Of a DNA stretch of 64,000 nt, positions 29,380-38,350 are shown in pieces. The notes beneath the pieces are model-generated. The model did no database searches and was not told where the DNA came from. It was given only the letters and a program-made list of their open reading frames with translations. This stretch comes from Gammaproteobacteria bacterium (lineage in GTDB: Bacteria > Pseudomonadota > Gammaproteobacteria > CAIRSR01), in contig CAUYTY010000184.1 in assembly GCA_963575655.1 (NCBI GenBank), positions 34,936 to 98,935 on the forward strand, written 5' to 3'. Each line of letters starts with the position of its first letter. Within the stretch, counting starts at the first letter, position 1. The translations under genes and the position numbers were made by a program.

Positions 29380-31068
29380 CTAAAACATGTCTAATCGCAC
29401 CTGAAAATGTATCCCTCTATCCAGCAATCTCTCATTTTGCAAGGATTCTGGCTTATCGAGGGGGTAACCATAATAGATCTCTGCACGTAATAATTTGAAC
29501 TGCCAATCCAAACCAATCCCCACCGAAGCGAGTGTCGTAGCGGATTGTTTGTGATTCCACGCTCGACCATAATCCATGAAGGGAACCAAGATCAAATGGT
29601 ACTTGGTATTTGAATCCGCGCCGCCGAATAGCGGGTAACGTAACTCTGTGGAAAGGGTATAACCCTGATCACGCACTAGCTGATTCTCGCGATAACCACG
29701 TACCGTAGACAAACCTCCCGCTGCCATACGTTCCAACGGTAACAACGGATCATTACTAAGCTGGGCATTAGTACGTACAACAAACTGAGAGCCATGCGCG
29801 GAGAACCGGTGAGCGTATTGAGCCTGTCCCAACCAAGCAAAGAACTTACTGTCCGGATAGTTACGATCCTGCGCTATTGTGGCGCCCCAGGCGTCGATAC
29901 CAATACTGAAAGTGGAACGCGCTACCAATGCGTGATCTTCTCGCTGTTGGCTATAATCCTGAAATAGGCGAATTACCGTGCCTCGATTATTTCCTGTTGG
30001 TTCTCCTGGGACAAACGAAAGAGACTGATTCAGCAAGGTCGTTTTGTTCTCACGAATGGCCAGCGTCAATCCAATCCCTAGATGCTGATGCAAAGTGTCA
30101 ATCAGCGGATAACGGATACCTCCTTCTAGGTTATTCACTTTACTCCTAATATTGATCTCCTGTAGCGGCTCTTCGATCACTACGGACCTACCTTCATCAA
30201 AGTGGAAGAATATCTGGGTACCTGAACCTGTAATGGGTAGGCTAGCGCCACCAGTGTAGTTACGGGATCCGTTACTGGTGGTAAGGGAAAAATCAAATAC
30301 ATCGCCAAGGCCAGTAAGGTTACGCACCCAACCACTCAAACCGTAACCCTCCGCACCTACCGAGGGTGCCCGCTGGTTATTCGCAAACAGGCTCAATTGA
30401 TATGGTTGGGCGCGCGTCACTGCTACGTCCAGAATGCTATGACCTGGTATATCTCCCGGCAAAATGCGCCCCGTCATTTGTGTGATAAGTGGATCGAGCA
30501 AGAGTAATTGAAATCGATCCTGCAACACCGGGAGATTGAAAGGTTTACCCGAATCGTTCCATAGACGGTTCTTTACATAGTCTTCTCGTAAGCGGTTCAT
30601 TCCTTTCAGTCGAATCTCGTCAATCCGTCCCTCTATGATATTGAAACGTAATTCGCCGTCCTTAAACGCATCGGCCGGAATGATAGCGCCAGAATTGATA
30701 TAACCATGCTCGATATAATAACGGGTTAGCCGCTGGCGCAGTTCTTCCAATTCTGCAATGGAAACTTCCCGCCCCTCATAGGGTTGCGTCATAGCTTGCA
30801 GTTCTCTTTCAGGAAAAATTGTGTTGCCCTCTAACACAATGCGTTTGACGAAGAATTTGTGGTCAATATCGCTATGTTCATCTGCGGATAAGGGAATCGC
30901 CGGCAGTATGAAAACTTCCGACGAGGAATTGTGCCTATAGTTCGGAGGGGGCAGTGAGCGCGCACTCGGTCGGCCCATGGACAATGTATCGCCAATTGCC
31001 CAAACTGACACCCCATAACCAAGAGAAAGTAGAATCCACGGAATTTCACGAAAAGGGAAGAAACTCAT
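29380..31068 (-). CDS. TpsB/FhaC-ShlB family outer-membrane secretion pore
   Basis: A 562-residue two-partner-secretion transporter. After an N-terminal hydrophobic export segment (about residues 9-27) it has a Pro-rich linker. Two POTRA domains follow: FFVKRIVLEGNTIFPERELQ, ending YYIEHGYINSGAIIPADAF, and FNIIEGRIDEIRLKG onward. A 16-strand barrel closes the protein, with the conserved loop-6 motif STVRGYRENQLVRDQG and a C-terminal aromatic (RLDMF) for BAM recognition. TpsB pores export a large TpsA exoprotein. No TpsA gene is adjacent on either side: the downstream kilobase is empty and ribosomal genes lie upstream. It may serve a distant partner or be a relic. Confidence 0.92.
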   Translation of the reverse strand: MSFFPFREIPWILLSLGYGVSVWAIGDTLSMGRPSARSLPPPNYRHNSSSEVFILPAIPLSADEHSDIDHKFFVKRIVLEGNTIFPERELQAMTQPYEGREVSIAELEELRQRLTRYYIEHGYINSGAIIPADAFKDGELRFNIIEGRIDEIRLKGMNRLREDYVKNRLWNDSGKPFNLPVLQDRFQLLLLDPLITQMTGRILPGDIPGHSILDVAVTRAQPYQLSLFANNQRAPSVGAEGYGLSGWVRNLTGLGDVFDFSLTTSNGSRNYTGGASLPITGSGTQIFFHFDEGRSVVIEEPLQEINIRSKVNNLEGGIRYPLIDTLHQHLGIGLTLAIRENKTTLLNQSLSFVPGEPTGNNRGTVIRLFQDYSQQREDHALVARSTFSIGIDAWGATIAQDRNYPDSKFFAWLGQAQYAHRFSAHGSQFVVRTNAQLSNDPLLPLERMAAGGLSTVRGYRENQLVRDQGYTLSTELRYPLFGGADSNTKYHLILVPFMDYGRAWNHKQSATTLASVGIGLDWQFKLLRAEIYYGYPLDKPESLQNERLLDRGIHFQVRLDMF

Positions 31069-31497
31069 ACTAAATGCTCCATGACTAACCTGAGCAATTG
31101 GTTAGACGACACACTCTCTGGTGAATTGAAACGGATTAACCGCAAACATCCCCCACACATAAACAGAGGAATAATCTGCGCTCGACCAAGCGCTCATGCT
31201 ACGAAGCTGGTGTTTGCAGAGGCCACCACCAACCCAAAATAGTAACTACCATCCTTCTAAGATGATATTTCTCCTGAACTAGCCTATCGTGCCTACTGAA
31301 TCTTTGCATACCTCTCAAACCTCAAGCGGCTGCTTCCTGTCACCGCGTAGCTTGTCTCGCAATATTCATCTTAAAATTATGGTAACAGGACAGTATGTTG
31401 GTTCCCAACAAGTTTCAACACGGGCCTTGACAGTCATGGCATCAGATCCTTAGTATCGCCGACTCTTTCGTAGCGTAGTGGCGTGGAGCATGTTCGC
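31069..31497. other. Divergent intergenic region with a solo IS-end-like palindrome
   Basis: This holds the promoters of the TpsB gene (minus) and rplM (plus). CTAACCTGAGCAATTGGTTAG at 31085-31105 nearly matches the palindromic end of the IS630-family element at 39362 (CTAACCTGCGCGTTGGTTAG), with one extra base and two or three changes. No gene is seen. Confidence 0.45.
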
Positions 31498-31926
31498 ATG
31501 AAGACTTTTAGTGCCAAACCGGAGACCGTCCAACACAATTGGTATGTTGTGGACGCTGCCGGAAAGACCCTTGGCCGTTTGGCCAGCGAGATCGCGCGAC
31601 GGCTGCGGGGTAAACATAAACCAGAATATACCCCTCATGTAGACACGGGCGATTACATCGTTGTGATTAACGCCGCTAAGGTCCGGGTCACAGGGAATAA
31701 GGTCGATGACAAGCAGTACTATCGGCATACTGGATACCCGGGTGGGTTGAAGGTGAGCAACTTTGCGAAGCTTATCCAGAAGGATCCGGGCGAGGTCATC
31801 GAGCATGCGGTGCGTGGTATGTTGCCCAAGAATCCTCTGGGTCGAGCCATGTTTCGCAAGCTGAAGGTCTATCCTGGCGCAGATCATTTGCATATCGCTC
31901 AACAGCCAAAGCTTATCGATATTTAA
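31498..31926 (+). CDS. rplM: 50S ribosomal protein L13
   Basis: A 142-residue L13, the same length as in E. coli. [20 protein letters not shown] opens the protein, followed by [37 protein letters not shown], the GGLK segment and [20 protein letters not shown]13 is an early assembly protein of the 50S subunit. The ATG at 31498 has GGAG ten bases upstream and gives the canonical N-terminus; an in-frame start at 31483 is not needed. It is the first gene of the rplM-rpsI operon. Confidence 0.98.
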   Translation: MKTFSAKPETVQHNWYVVDAAGKTLGRLASEIARRLRGKHKPEYTPHVDTGDYIVVINAAKVRVTGNKVDDKQYYRHTGYPGGLKVSNFAKLIQKDPGEVIEHAVRGMLPKNPLGRAMFRKLKVYPGADHLHIAQQPKLIDI

Positions 31927-32024
31927 GTCGTCTCGCGGAATTGAGAGGCTTTGATTTGGTTAGGCTGTGAGAAGTTTTGAACACTACCCTAAAGTCGTTT
32001 AACCGCACATAACCTGGCAGCGCA

Positions 32025-32417
32025 ATGGTACAGCAGACCGAACATGCGATCGGACGTCGCAAGACATCCACAGCGCGGGTGTTCCTCAAGGTGGGCACCG
32101 GCAAGATCACCATCAACAACCGCAGCTTGGAGGATTATTTCGGCCGAGAAACCGCCCGTATGGTGGTGCGTCAGCCTGTAGAAACCGTCCAAATGAGCGA
32201 ACGGGTAGACATTCAGGCTACGGTTCGCGGCGGTGGCACTACTGGTCAGGCGGGTGCAATTCGCCATGCCATCACTCGTGCATTGATAGGGTACGACGAA
32301 ACTTTGCGTAGCCCTTTACGCAAGGCTGGGTTTGTTACTCGAGATGCTCGTGCCGTAGAGCGCAAAGTGGTTGGTCTTCATAAATCTCGCAAGGCCCCGC
32401 AGTACTCCAAGCGCTGA
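32025..32417 (+). CDS. rpsI: 30S ribosomal protein S9
   Basis: A 130-residue S9, the same length as in E. coli. The [22 protein letters not shown] start, the [19 protein letters not shown] core and the C-terminal KAPQYSKR tail are all present. The tail contacts the P-site tRNA. It follows rplM by 98 bp in the usual order. The gammaproteobacterial petABC-sspA genes that often follow are replaced here by a tRNA gene. Confidence 0.98.
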   Translation: MVQQTEHAIGRRKTSTARVFLKVGTGKITINNRSLEDYFGRETARMVVRQPVETVQMSERVDIQATVRGGGTTGQAGAIRHAITRALIGYDETLRSPLRKAGFVTRDARAVERKVVGLHKSRKAPQYSKR

Positions 32418-32591
32418 TATCGGCTTCGTCCCTGGATCGGGTTTTCGAGAGAGGGTGGATTTTACGCGAGCAAGCCACCTATCGGTGCAACGACCGGGCG
32501 GGCGATTCGGCGTGGTATTGTGGATCGAGATTCGTCTCTCTGTCGGTTTTCGTTGTTAATTCAGGAATCTGATATTTTTGAGGTTTTTTGT

Positions 32592-32665
32592 TGGGGGATC
32601 GTCTAACGGCAGGACGTCGGACTCTGACTCCGTCAATCTAGGTTCGAATCCTAGTCCCCCAACCA
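32592..32665 (+). tRNA. tRNA-Gln (anticodon CTG)
   Basis: A complete cloverleaf can be drawn. The acceptor is TGGGGGA with TCCCCCA, the D-stem is GTCT with GGAC, and the anticodon loop CTCTGAC carries CTG. The T-arm CTAGG-TTCGAAT-CCTAG is perfect. The outermost anticodon-stem pair is T-T, a mismatch. The discriminator is A and CCA is encoded (32663-32665). It lies about 175 bp after rpsI. Confidence 0.95.
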
Positions 32666-33072
32666 TGTCTATTTCCTCACGAAGCACCTTGGACAGTTTC
32701 GCGATTCCCGTGGTGCTCTGCTCCGATTGTCTGTGCGCTCTCCCTCCTCTACGTTGGTATTCCAGCAAGCCCCCGTCTTTTCTTCGGTGTCGGTAACTTT
32801 GCGCAACAAGCGACGTTAGCCAGACCATCCCATTATCTTTTGTAACCGCAAGAATTATAATAATTTTCTGCCATGGCGCAGAGTTAGATCAAGGTAAGGC
32901 CCCACCGATAATCCTTGCTATGTCATAATACTGGCTGCGAAAACTTACAATAAATGTAGTTACTATCTGTGGGCACCAAGCCGCATTCCTTCGTGGACAC
33001 CTTAAGATTGAAATCAAGCAACCATGAGCAGGTAGCGATTTGAGTTACCATGGCTACTAAGGGGGTTAACCG
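32666..33072. other. Intergenic region between tRNA-Gln and the FHA gene
   Basis: No gene is supported here. A decayed half copy of the repeat family (GCAGGTAGCGATTTGAGTTA) lies at about 33029-33048, just upstream of the FHA gene. Confidence 0.35.
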
Positions 33073-33606
33073 ATGGCGAAGCTGATACTGAGCCTGGGAA
33101 ATTCGTTGTTGGGAGAGGTAGTGTTGGTCAAGGAAACCACTACGATCGGTCGCAACAAAGACAATGACATCTTGATCGAAAACCTATCGTCGAGTGGCCA
33201 CCATGCAAGAGTGGTAAATGCTGATGGCAAGTTCACCGTGGAAGATTTGGGGAGCACCAACGGTACCCTAGTCAATGGTCAGAAGGTGGAGCGTAAGTCG
33301 CTGGAAGACGATGATGTCATTACCATTGGTAAACACGAGCTGCGCTTTGTCGGAGAGGTTGAACGAGCAGGAAAACCTTCAGATTTCGAGAAGACGGTAT
33401 TTGTGCGCATGCCCAGCGCGGCAGCGGCCCATCTGTCACCTCCGCCTCCGCAGGGGCGCACGCAAAGTCTCCCTTCTTCCATCACCGTAGACCTAGATCC
33501 GCCAGCGCCAACCGGAAATGGTCGGTTGATCAAGATCTTGGCTGCGGTTGTAGTGGTGCTTGCCGTGGCAGTAGTTGCCTACCTTCGCATGAAGGTGGGT
33601 CGTTAA
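33073..33606 (+). CDS. FHA-domain protein with a C-terminal membrane anchor
   Basis: A 177-residue protein. The forkhead-associated domain spans about residues 2-95 and keeps the phosphothreonine-binding residues: GR (26-27), S41-x-x-H44 and STNG (61-64). A linker with DFEKTVFVRMP and a Pro/Ser-rich stretch follows. A single C-terminal membrane helix (about 153-172) ends in a short basic tail, so the FHA domain should face the cytoplasm. FHA proteins read Thr phosphorylation by Ser/Thr kinases; none is encoded nearby, and the partner is unknown. The gene stands alone, with a terminator-like hairpin just after it. Confidence 0.9.
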   Translation: MAKLILSLGNSLLGEVVLVKETTTIGRNKDNDILIENLSSSGHHARVVNADGKFTVEDLGSTNGTLVNGQKVERKSLEDDDVITIGKHELRFVGEVERAGKPSDFEKTVFVRMPSAAAAHLSPPPPQGRTQSLPSSITVDLDPPAPTGNGRLIKILAAVVVVLAVAVVAYLRMKVGR

Positions 33607-33608
33607 AA

Positions 33609-33632
33609 GATATCCGGGACGCACGGATATCT
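33609..33632 (+). terminator. Hairpin after the FHA gene
   Basis: A 9-bp perfect stem (AGATATCCG with CGGATATCT) around a 6-base loop, 3 bp after the stop codon. The following sequence is only weakly T-rich, so termination is probable rather than certain. Confidence 0.5.
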
Positions 33633-33773
33633 GCTTACCCTCCCCCCGATTCCCGATCCAATTCGCCCGACTGACCCCATCCCCTGGGGCAGTTGGGCGG
33701 AAGTGGGATGTCCACACTTTCCTACCGTTCCCGTCTATCTCGTATTACCACCCCTAAGTTGGCGCTCCTCGTA

Positions 33774-34271
33774 TCAGGATTGCTTCAGCAGAGGCGAAGA
33801 GGTGTCGGCAGCGGACTCTACCCGCAAAATCATACTCTCTGCGGCTATTACTCGTACCGGGGTGCCCGCAGGTAGGTCTGCTCCCTCCACCGGCCACGAA
33901 GTATCGTCAACATGGATCCGACCGCGACCATTGATGATGGGCTGGGTCAGAGTAAACACCCGATTCAGATACTGGGCAGCACGCCGGTTTAAGGTTGGCT
34001 GATCAGTGGGAGGCATCAGACTGCTGCGTAGCCAGAACCACCACACCAGGACAGAGGCCGCCGACATCACGGCGTAGAGGATCAGTTGAATCTGCCAGGA
34101 AAGGGTTGGATCAAAATATAGGATGAAGCCCATGCCCCCGGCTGCAATTCCCAGCCAAAGAAAGAAAAATCCGGGGGCAAAGACTTCAACTCCTAGTAAC
34201 ACCATCCCCAAGACCCACCAATGCCAGTGAGTGGCTCCCCAAACTAGATTGGAGAAAGGGCTTGGGCTCAT
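33774..34271 (-). CDS. NfeD-family membrane protein, short form
   Basis: A 165-residue NfeD1b-like protein. Two or three membrane helices fill residues 15-80, and [21 protein letters not shown] is typical. A C-terminal OB-fold-like domain follows ([27 protein letters not shown], then [10 protein letters not shown]). It overlaps the upstream stomatin-like gene by 4 bp. This NfeD and stomatin pairing is conserved from bacteria to archaea (ybbK-qmcA in E. coli), and the proteins are thought to act together in membrane organisation and quality control. Confidence 0.92.
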   Translation of the reverse strand: MSPSPFSNLVWGATHWHWWVLGMVLLGVEVFAPGFFFLWLGIAAGGMGFILYFDPTLSWQIQLILYAVMSAASVLVWWFWLRSSLMPPTDQPTLNRRAAQYLNRVFTLTQPIINGRGRIHVDDTSWPVEGADLPAGTPVRVIAAESMILRVESAADTSSPLLKQS

Positions 34272-35209
34272 GGATTGGGACGCTCGGGGGTATTACGCGC
34301 ACTGAGAGACTGCCGGGCCAATTCGGCAATTCCGACCAACGAGCCGATGAGACCACTCGATTCCAACGGCATTAACACGATCTTTTCGTTAGGAGCGGTA
34401 CCAATCGCCTTGAGCGCTTCGGTGTAGCGTTGTGCCACAAAGTAGTTGATGGCGTTCAGGTTTCCTTTGTTAATGGCCTGTGAAACCACCTGGGTGGCGC
34501 GGGCCTCGGCCTCAGCCAGACGCTCACGTCCCTCGGCCTCGCGAAATGCCGCCTCACGCCGCCCCTCGGCCTCAAGGATCGAGGACTGTTTGAGACCCTC
34601 GGCTTTGAGGATTTCGGCAGCGCGCAACCCTTCCGCCTCTAGGATCTGGGCACGCTTGATACGCTCGGCCTTCATTTGGCGGGCCATAGCCTCTACCAAG
34701 TCGGTAGGAGGGGCAATCTCCATGATCTCGATACGAGTCACCTTGATGCCCCAATGGCTGGTCGCATCGTCCACCACATTCAACAGGCGGGCGTTGATAT
34801 CGTCTCGTTTCGACAACAGCTCATCCAAATCCATGGAACCCATGACAGTACGGATGTTGGTCATGGTGAGGTTCATGATGGCTTGCTCCAGATTGGTCAC
34901 CTCGTAAGCGGCCTTGGGCGCATCCAAGACCTGGAAGAAGACCACGCCATCCACCTGAACCATCGCGTTGTCGCGGGTGATCACGTCCTGGGAAGGGACG
35001 TTGAGCACCTGCTCCTTCATATTGATACGCTTGCCGATCCCATCGATGAATGGAACGATGAAATTAATCCCCGGAGACAAAGTGCGGGTATAACGTCCGA
35101 AACGTTCCAGCGTGTACTCCATACCCTGGGATACAGACTTGACCCCTTGGAAGATGATCAATAGAAATAGGGCTAATAGTACCATCGCAAATATGGAAAA
35201 ACCTTCCAT
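34268..35209 (-). CDS. qmcA: QmcA-like SPFH/stomatin protein
   Basis: A 313-residue slipin. One N-terminal membrane helix (about 5-23) precedes the SPFH domain: [29 protein letters not shown], then [32 protein letters not shown] repeating Glu/Ala coiled-coil of the kind [16 protein letters not shown] follows. In E. coli the related QmcA genetically overlaps with HflKC in regulating FtsH; this window encodes both systems. It is coupled by a 4-bp overlap to the nfeD gene. Confidence 0.93.
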   Translation of the reverse strand: MEGFSIFAMVLLALFLLIIFQGVKSVSQGMEYTLERFGRYTRTLSPGINFIVPFIDGIGKRINMKEQVLNVPSQDVITRDNAMVQVDGVVFFQVLDAPKAAYEVTNLEQAIMNLTMTNIRTVMGSMDLDELLSKRDDINARLLNVVDDATSHWGIKVTRIEIMEIAPPTDLVEAMARQMKAERIKRAQILEAEGLRAAEILKAEGLKQSSILEAEGRREAAFREAEGRERLAEAEARATQVVSQAINKGNLNAINYFVAQRYTEALKAIGTAPNEKIVLMPLESSGLIGSLVGIAELARQSLSARNTPERPNP

Positions 35210-35601
35210 TGGGAAACCTCCGAGTGAGAGTTAGGGGGTAGGAAAGGAGACGCCGGGAGGCGCCCAAAAGTGGTTAGGTAGCCGTTCAGATCCTTTCTGG
35301 GAGGCGGCCATACCGATCGCACGAAGACGAGCGAGTTGCCCGCATTCTCAGGGGGAGGGAACGATTACGTGGTTAGTATACCCGCAGGGCTTGCTTTCGG
35401 GGACATTGGTTGTTCTTTTTGAGTGGTCTTCTGATTCCTGTCAGCGTTATTTTCTTGCGTTAAACATGATGCAGTGTGGTTTTTGGATACAACAAACAAC
35501 GGTAGGGAATGCAGGAATGACAGATAGCTAGTCACTGAGGAAAGCCGAACGGTTATCATCCGCCGATCACTTTTCTCCTATTGAACCAGGGATTCACTGC
35601 T
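35210..35601. other. Divergent promoter region of qmcA and xerC
   Basis: The gap carries the start regions of two divergent genes. A GGAATGACAGATAGCTA segment near 35511-35530 resembles part of the scattered CCGGAATGAC repeat. No gene is supported. Confidence 0.35.
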
Positions 35602-36609
35602 GTGAATACTGTCAAAAAGACCAGAACCAAAACGCCTCAGCCTCCTCCCGTAGACCAAGTTCTGCCGAACGAGCGCGTAGCGGGACCTGATTCAGTGCAG
35701 ATTGCTGGTTTTCTCGCCCATCTTCGCGATGAACGTCGCTTTTCCGAGCACACCATTGTTGCCTACGAGCACGACCTCGATACCTTTCTTGCCTTCTGCC
35801 GTAGCCAAAGGATTGAAACCTGGGAGGCGGTAAACGCCCATCGGGTTCGGGCCTACATTGCCTATCGCCATCGTAATGGTATGAACGGGCGCAGTATCCA
35901 ACGAGAGCTGTCGGTCTTACGGGCCTTCTACCGTTGGTTGCTACGGGAAGGCAAGGTGACACTTAACCCCGCCCTTGGTGTCTCCGCCCCCAAGACCGGA
36001 CGCCGCCTGCCGGAGGTCATGGACGTGGATGAAACAGCACGGTTGATGGATTTTCCTGGAGGCAACGCGGCAACTCTCTGCGATCTTGCCATGATGGAAC
36101 TGTTTTATTCCTCGGGGCTACGCCTGTCTGAATTGGTGGATCTAAACCTCCCGGACTTGGATCTGGCGGATGGTTCGGTACGGGTCACTGGCAAGGGCTC
36201 GAAGACGCGCATCGTTCCGGTGGGTGGTCCTGCTAGAGAGTGCCTGGCCGCGTGGCTGAAGGTTCGTGCTGGGTTGGCCGCTCCTGGTGAGACGGCCGTT
36301 TTCGTGGGGCGGGTGGGGCGGCGCGTCAATCAGCGTACGGTACAACGCCACCTCCGAACTGCCTCGGTGAGTCAGGGCGTAACGCCCATCCATCCCCACT
36401 TGCTACGTCACTCCTTTGCCAGCCATCTATTGGAATCCAGCGGCGACCTGCGTGCCGTCCAAGAATTGCTGGGCCACGCCGATATTGCTACCACTCAGAT
36501 CTACACTCATTTGAACTTTCAACACCTGGCTAAGGTATACGACCAAGCCCATCCTCGGGCGAGACGAAGCGAGAAAACAGCGATTGAGAACGACGACGAA
36601 GATTCGTAG
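35602..36609 (+). CDS. xerC: Site-specific tyrosine recombinase XerC
   Basis: A tyrosine recombinase of about 335 residues that with XerD resolves chromosome dimers at dif. The N-terminal SAM-like domain (FLAHLRDERRFSEHTIVAYEHDL) precedes the catalytic domain. That domain holds Arg in SGLRLSELVDL, Lys in VTGKGSKTRIVPVG, H-x-x-R in HLLRHSFASHLL, the second His in LLGHADIATTQ and the nucleophile in IYTHLNFQHLAKVYDQAHPRA. That last motif is the XerC signature. GTG at 35602 has AGGGA nine bases upstream and is preferred over TTG at 35581. The N-terminal extension of about 35 residues is unusually basic. A repeat element starts 2 bp after the stop. Confidence 0.95.
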   Translation: MNTVKKTRTKTPQPPPVDQVLPNERVAGPDSVQIAGFLAHLRDERRFSEHTIVAYEHDLDTFLAFCRSQRIETWEAVNAHRVRAYIAYRHRNGMNGRSIQRELSVLRAFYRWLLREGKVTLNPALGVSAPKTGRRLPEVMDVDETARLMDFPGGNAATLCDLAMMELFYSSGLRLSELVDLNLPDLDLADGSVRVTGKGSKTRIVPVGGPARECLAAWLKVRAGLAAPGETAVFVGRVGRRVNQRTVQRHLRTASVSQGVTPIHPHLLRHSFASHLLESSGDLRAVQELLGHADIATTQIYTHLNFQHLAKVYDQAHPRARRSEKTAIENDDEDS

Positions 36610-36610
36610 A

Positions 36611-36778
36611 TAACCCAAGTTGCTACCTAGCGCGCTTTTCTCTCCTCTCCCTCCGGGAGAGGGGCCGGGGGTGAGGGCGTGATGCTGACGAATCAACAAA
36701 TTCGCGCCCTCACTCCAACCCCTCTCCCGGGGGGAGGGGTTTTTTCGTTTCTCACTGCATAGGTAGCAACTTGGATTA
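36611..36778. repeat. Inverted-repeat element, AAGTTGCYACCTA family
   Basis: The ends are TAACCCAAGTTGCTACCTAG and ATAGGTAGCAACTTGGATTA. The inside holds CTCTCCCTCCGGGAGAGGGG and a second block CCTCTCCCGGGGGGAGGGG followed by T6. It directly follows the xerC stop codon and may terminate its transcript. The first 40 bases match the copy at 9950 closely. Confidence 0.85.
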
Positions 36779-36894
36779 GATAACATCCGAGACTGATCTC
36801 GGAAAGACGAGACCTGGGGCGGGATCGGTGAGCAACCTTTTTCGCCGACATCAAAATGCCTTTACAGGGATAATCTTCCTGGTGTTATCGCTCC

Positions 36895-37278
36895 TTAATC
36901 GAGCAATAAAACTCCCTTGACGATATTTTCAGTGCCCGGTTCGTAGGTTACCCGAATGGTATAATATTCGCCTTGGTTGTACGAATTTTCTATAGGCGTC
37001 CCTGCTACTTCCCAAACCCCACAGGTAACAACGTCCAAAGTTCCGTGTATTATTGCTCGACGGATAGACCTTTCCGATTTAAAAATTTTGAACGACTCTG
37101 TTCTTGTCGGGAAACCAGATACCTTCAGGAAAGGATCGGCCCCCTTTGTGATTAAGCAACTTCTGGTTTTGCATGTCTTTAACTGTTCGAAATCGACGCT
37201 CTGCTTTGTGGCCATGTAGACGCTACAGGCACTGAGCGCAAGCGACATCATGATTACGCCAAGAGAGACGAGTCGCAT
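36895..37278 (-). CDS. Small lipoprotein of unknown function
   Basis: A 127-residue protein with a signal peptide and lipobox (MMSLALSAC, Cys at position 18), so it should be lipidated and kept at the inner or outer membrane. The mature part has two further cysteines close together (KTCKTRSC) and a C-terminal TIRVTYEPGTENIVKGVLLLD. I do not recognise a family; the GTLDVVTCGVWEVAGTP segment resembles small lipoproteins with a short membrane-associated hairpin. It is monocistronic. Confidence 0.72.
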   Translation of the reverse strand: MRLVSLGVIMMSLALSACSVYMATKQSVDFEQLKTCKTRSCLITKGADPFLKVSGFPTRTESFKIFKSERSIRRAIIHGTLDVVTCGVWEVAGTPIENSYNQGEYYTIRVTYEPGTENIVKGVLLLD

Positions 37279-37308
37279 AGAAGTAATGGGGTCAGAATAA
37301 ACCTAAAT

Positions 37309-37394
37309 TAGCCCAAGTCAGCCACTTAATATGCTGAACGATAAAAACCCTTTCCGAAGGAGGGAGTGAATAGGTAACAACCTGGGTTGAATTA
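37309..37394. repeat. Degenerate inverted-repeat element, AAGTTGCYACCTA family
   Basis: The left end is TAGCCCAAGTCAGCCACTTA, the right end is AATAGGTAACAACCTGGGTT, and a CCTTTCCGAAGGAGGG centre lies between. It lies upstream of the lipoprotein gene and downstream of rnt. Confidence 0.6.
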
Positions 37395-37473
37395 TTTATC
37401 TGCGGATTCAAACTCGAAGTACAGCTCTTGAACTACCCGTACGTCATATTAGGAATGGCGCTGTTCGACTCAC

Positions 37474-38100
37474 TCAAGGTCGCCCGATAATTTCATCCCA
37501 ACGATTTATCACGGCACAGAAAAGATCGGCGGTGCATTCGGCATCGTAGATGGCGGAATGTGCATCAGAGGGATTCCACGGCAAACCCGCCGCTTGAACC
37601 GCCTTGGCAAGTACCGTTTGACCAAAAGCCAACCCTGCCAACGTAGCAGTATCGAAGGTGGTAAAGGAGTGGAAAGGATTGCGCTTGATCCCGCTACGCT
37701 CCACCGAAGCCTTTAGAAAACTGATATCAAAGGAAGGATTATGACCCACCAAAACCGCACGGGTACAACCCGTATCACGGATGATTCGACGGATCGGTAC
37801 AAAAACGGTTTCCAGGGCATCTCGCTCGGGTACAGCGAAACGGAAAGGGTGATAGGGGTCGATCCCAGTAAATGCCAGCGCGGAACGCTCCAAATTTGCC
37901 CCAGGAAAGGGGATAACATGAGCGCTCACGGTCTCACCCCGTTCCAGGCGCAGATCCTCGCCGATTTGTAGCGGTACCGCCGCGATCTCCAAGAGGGCAT
38001 CAGTACGTGGATTGAAGCCTGCGGTCTCTACGTCGATCACCACGGGCAGAAAACCCCGAAAACGGGTCGCAATGGGATGTTTGGATATTAGTTCTGGCAT
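37474..38100 (-). CDS. rnt: Ribonuclease T
   Basis: A DEDDh 3'-5' exoribonuclease of about 208 residues (E. coli 215) that trims the 3' ends of tRNA and 5S and 23S rRNA. Exo I is RFRGFLPVVIDVETAGFN with Asp and Glu; Exo II is LVGHNPSFDISFLK; Exo III is AHSAIYDAECTADLF with the catalytic His and Asp. The family-specific KRNPFHSFTTFDTATLAGLAFGQTVL is intact. The start is chosen by homology (13 residues before FRGF); in-frame starts at 38145 and 38202 also exist and none has a clear Shine-Dalgarno. RNase T is almost confined to Gammaproteobacteria. Confidence 0.93.
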   Translation of the reverse strand: MPELISKHPIATRFRGFLPVVIDVETAGFNPRTDALLEIAAVPLQIGEDLRLERGETVSAHVIPFPGANLERSALAFTGIDPYHPFRFAVPERDALETVFVPIRRIIRDTGCTRAVLVGHNPSFDISFLKASVERSGIKRNPFHSFTTFDTATLAGLAFGQTVLAKAVQAAGLPWNPSDAHSAIYDAECTADLFCAVINRWDEIIGRP

Positions 38101-38350
38101 AAGCCGTGCATCATACGCAAACCGCGAAGAGGTTCCCATCGCCATACCACCATCCAGCGAATTCTTTTTGCCCGTTGTCCGCCCCTCTGTTGTCGTCCCC
38201 ATTACCTGCGTCCGATGCAATATCAAACTGATGTAAAAATTCCAAACTACCGGGAAATCTCTTGACAGAAACTTTTAATTATGTAAGGGCGTTTTATTCG
38301 GTAGAATATCCTTTATGAAATAATTCATATTTCATTTCCGGGCGATACTG

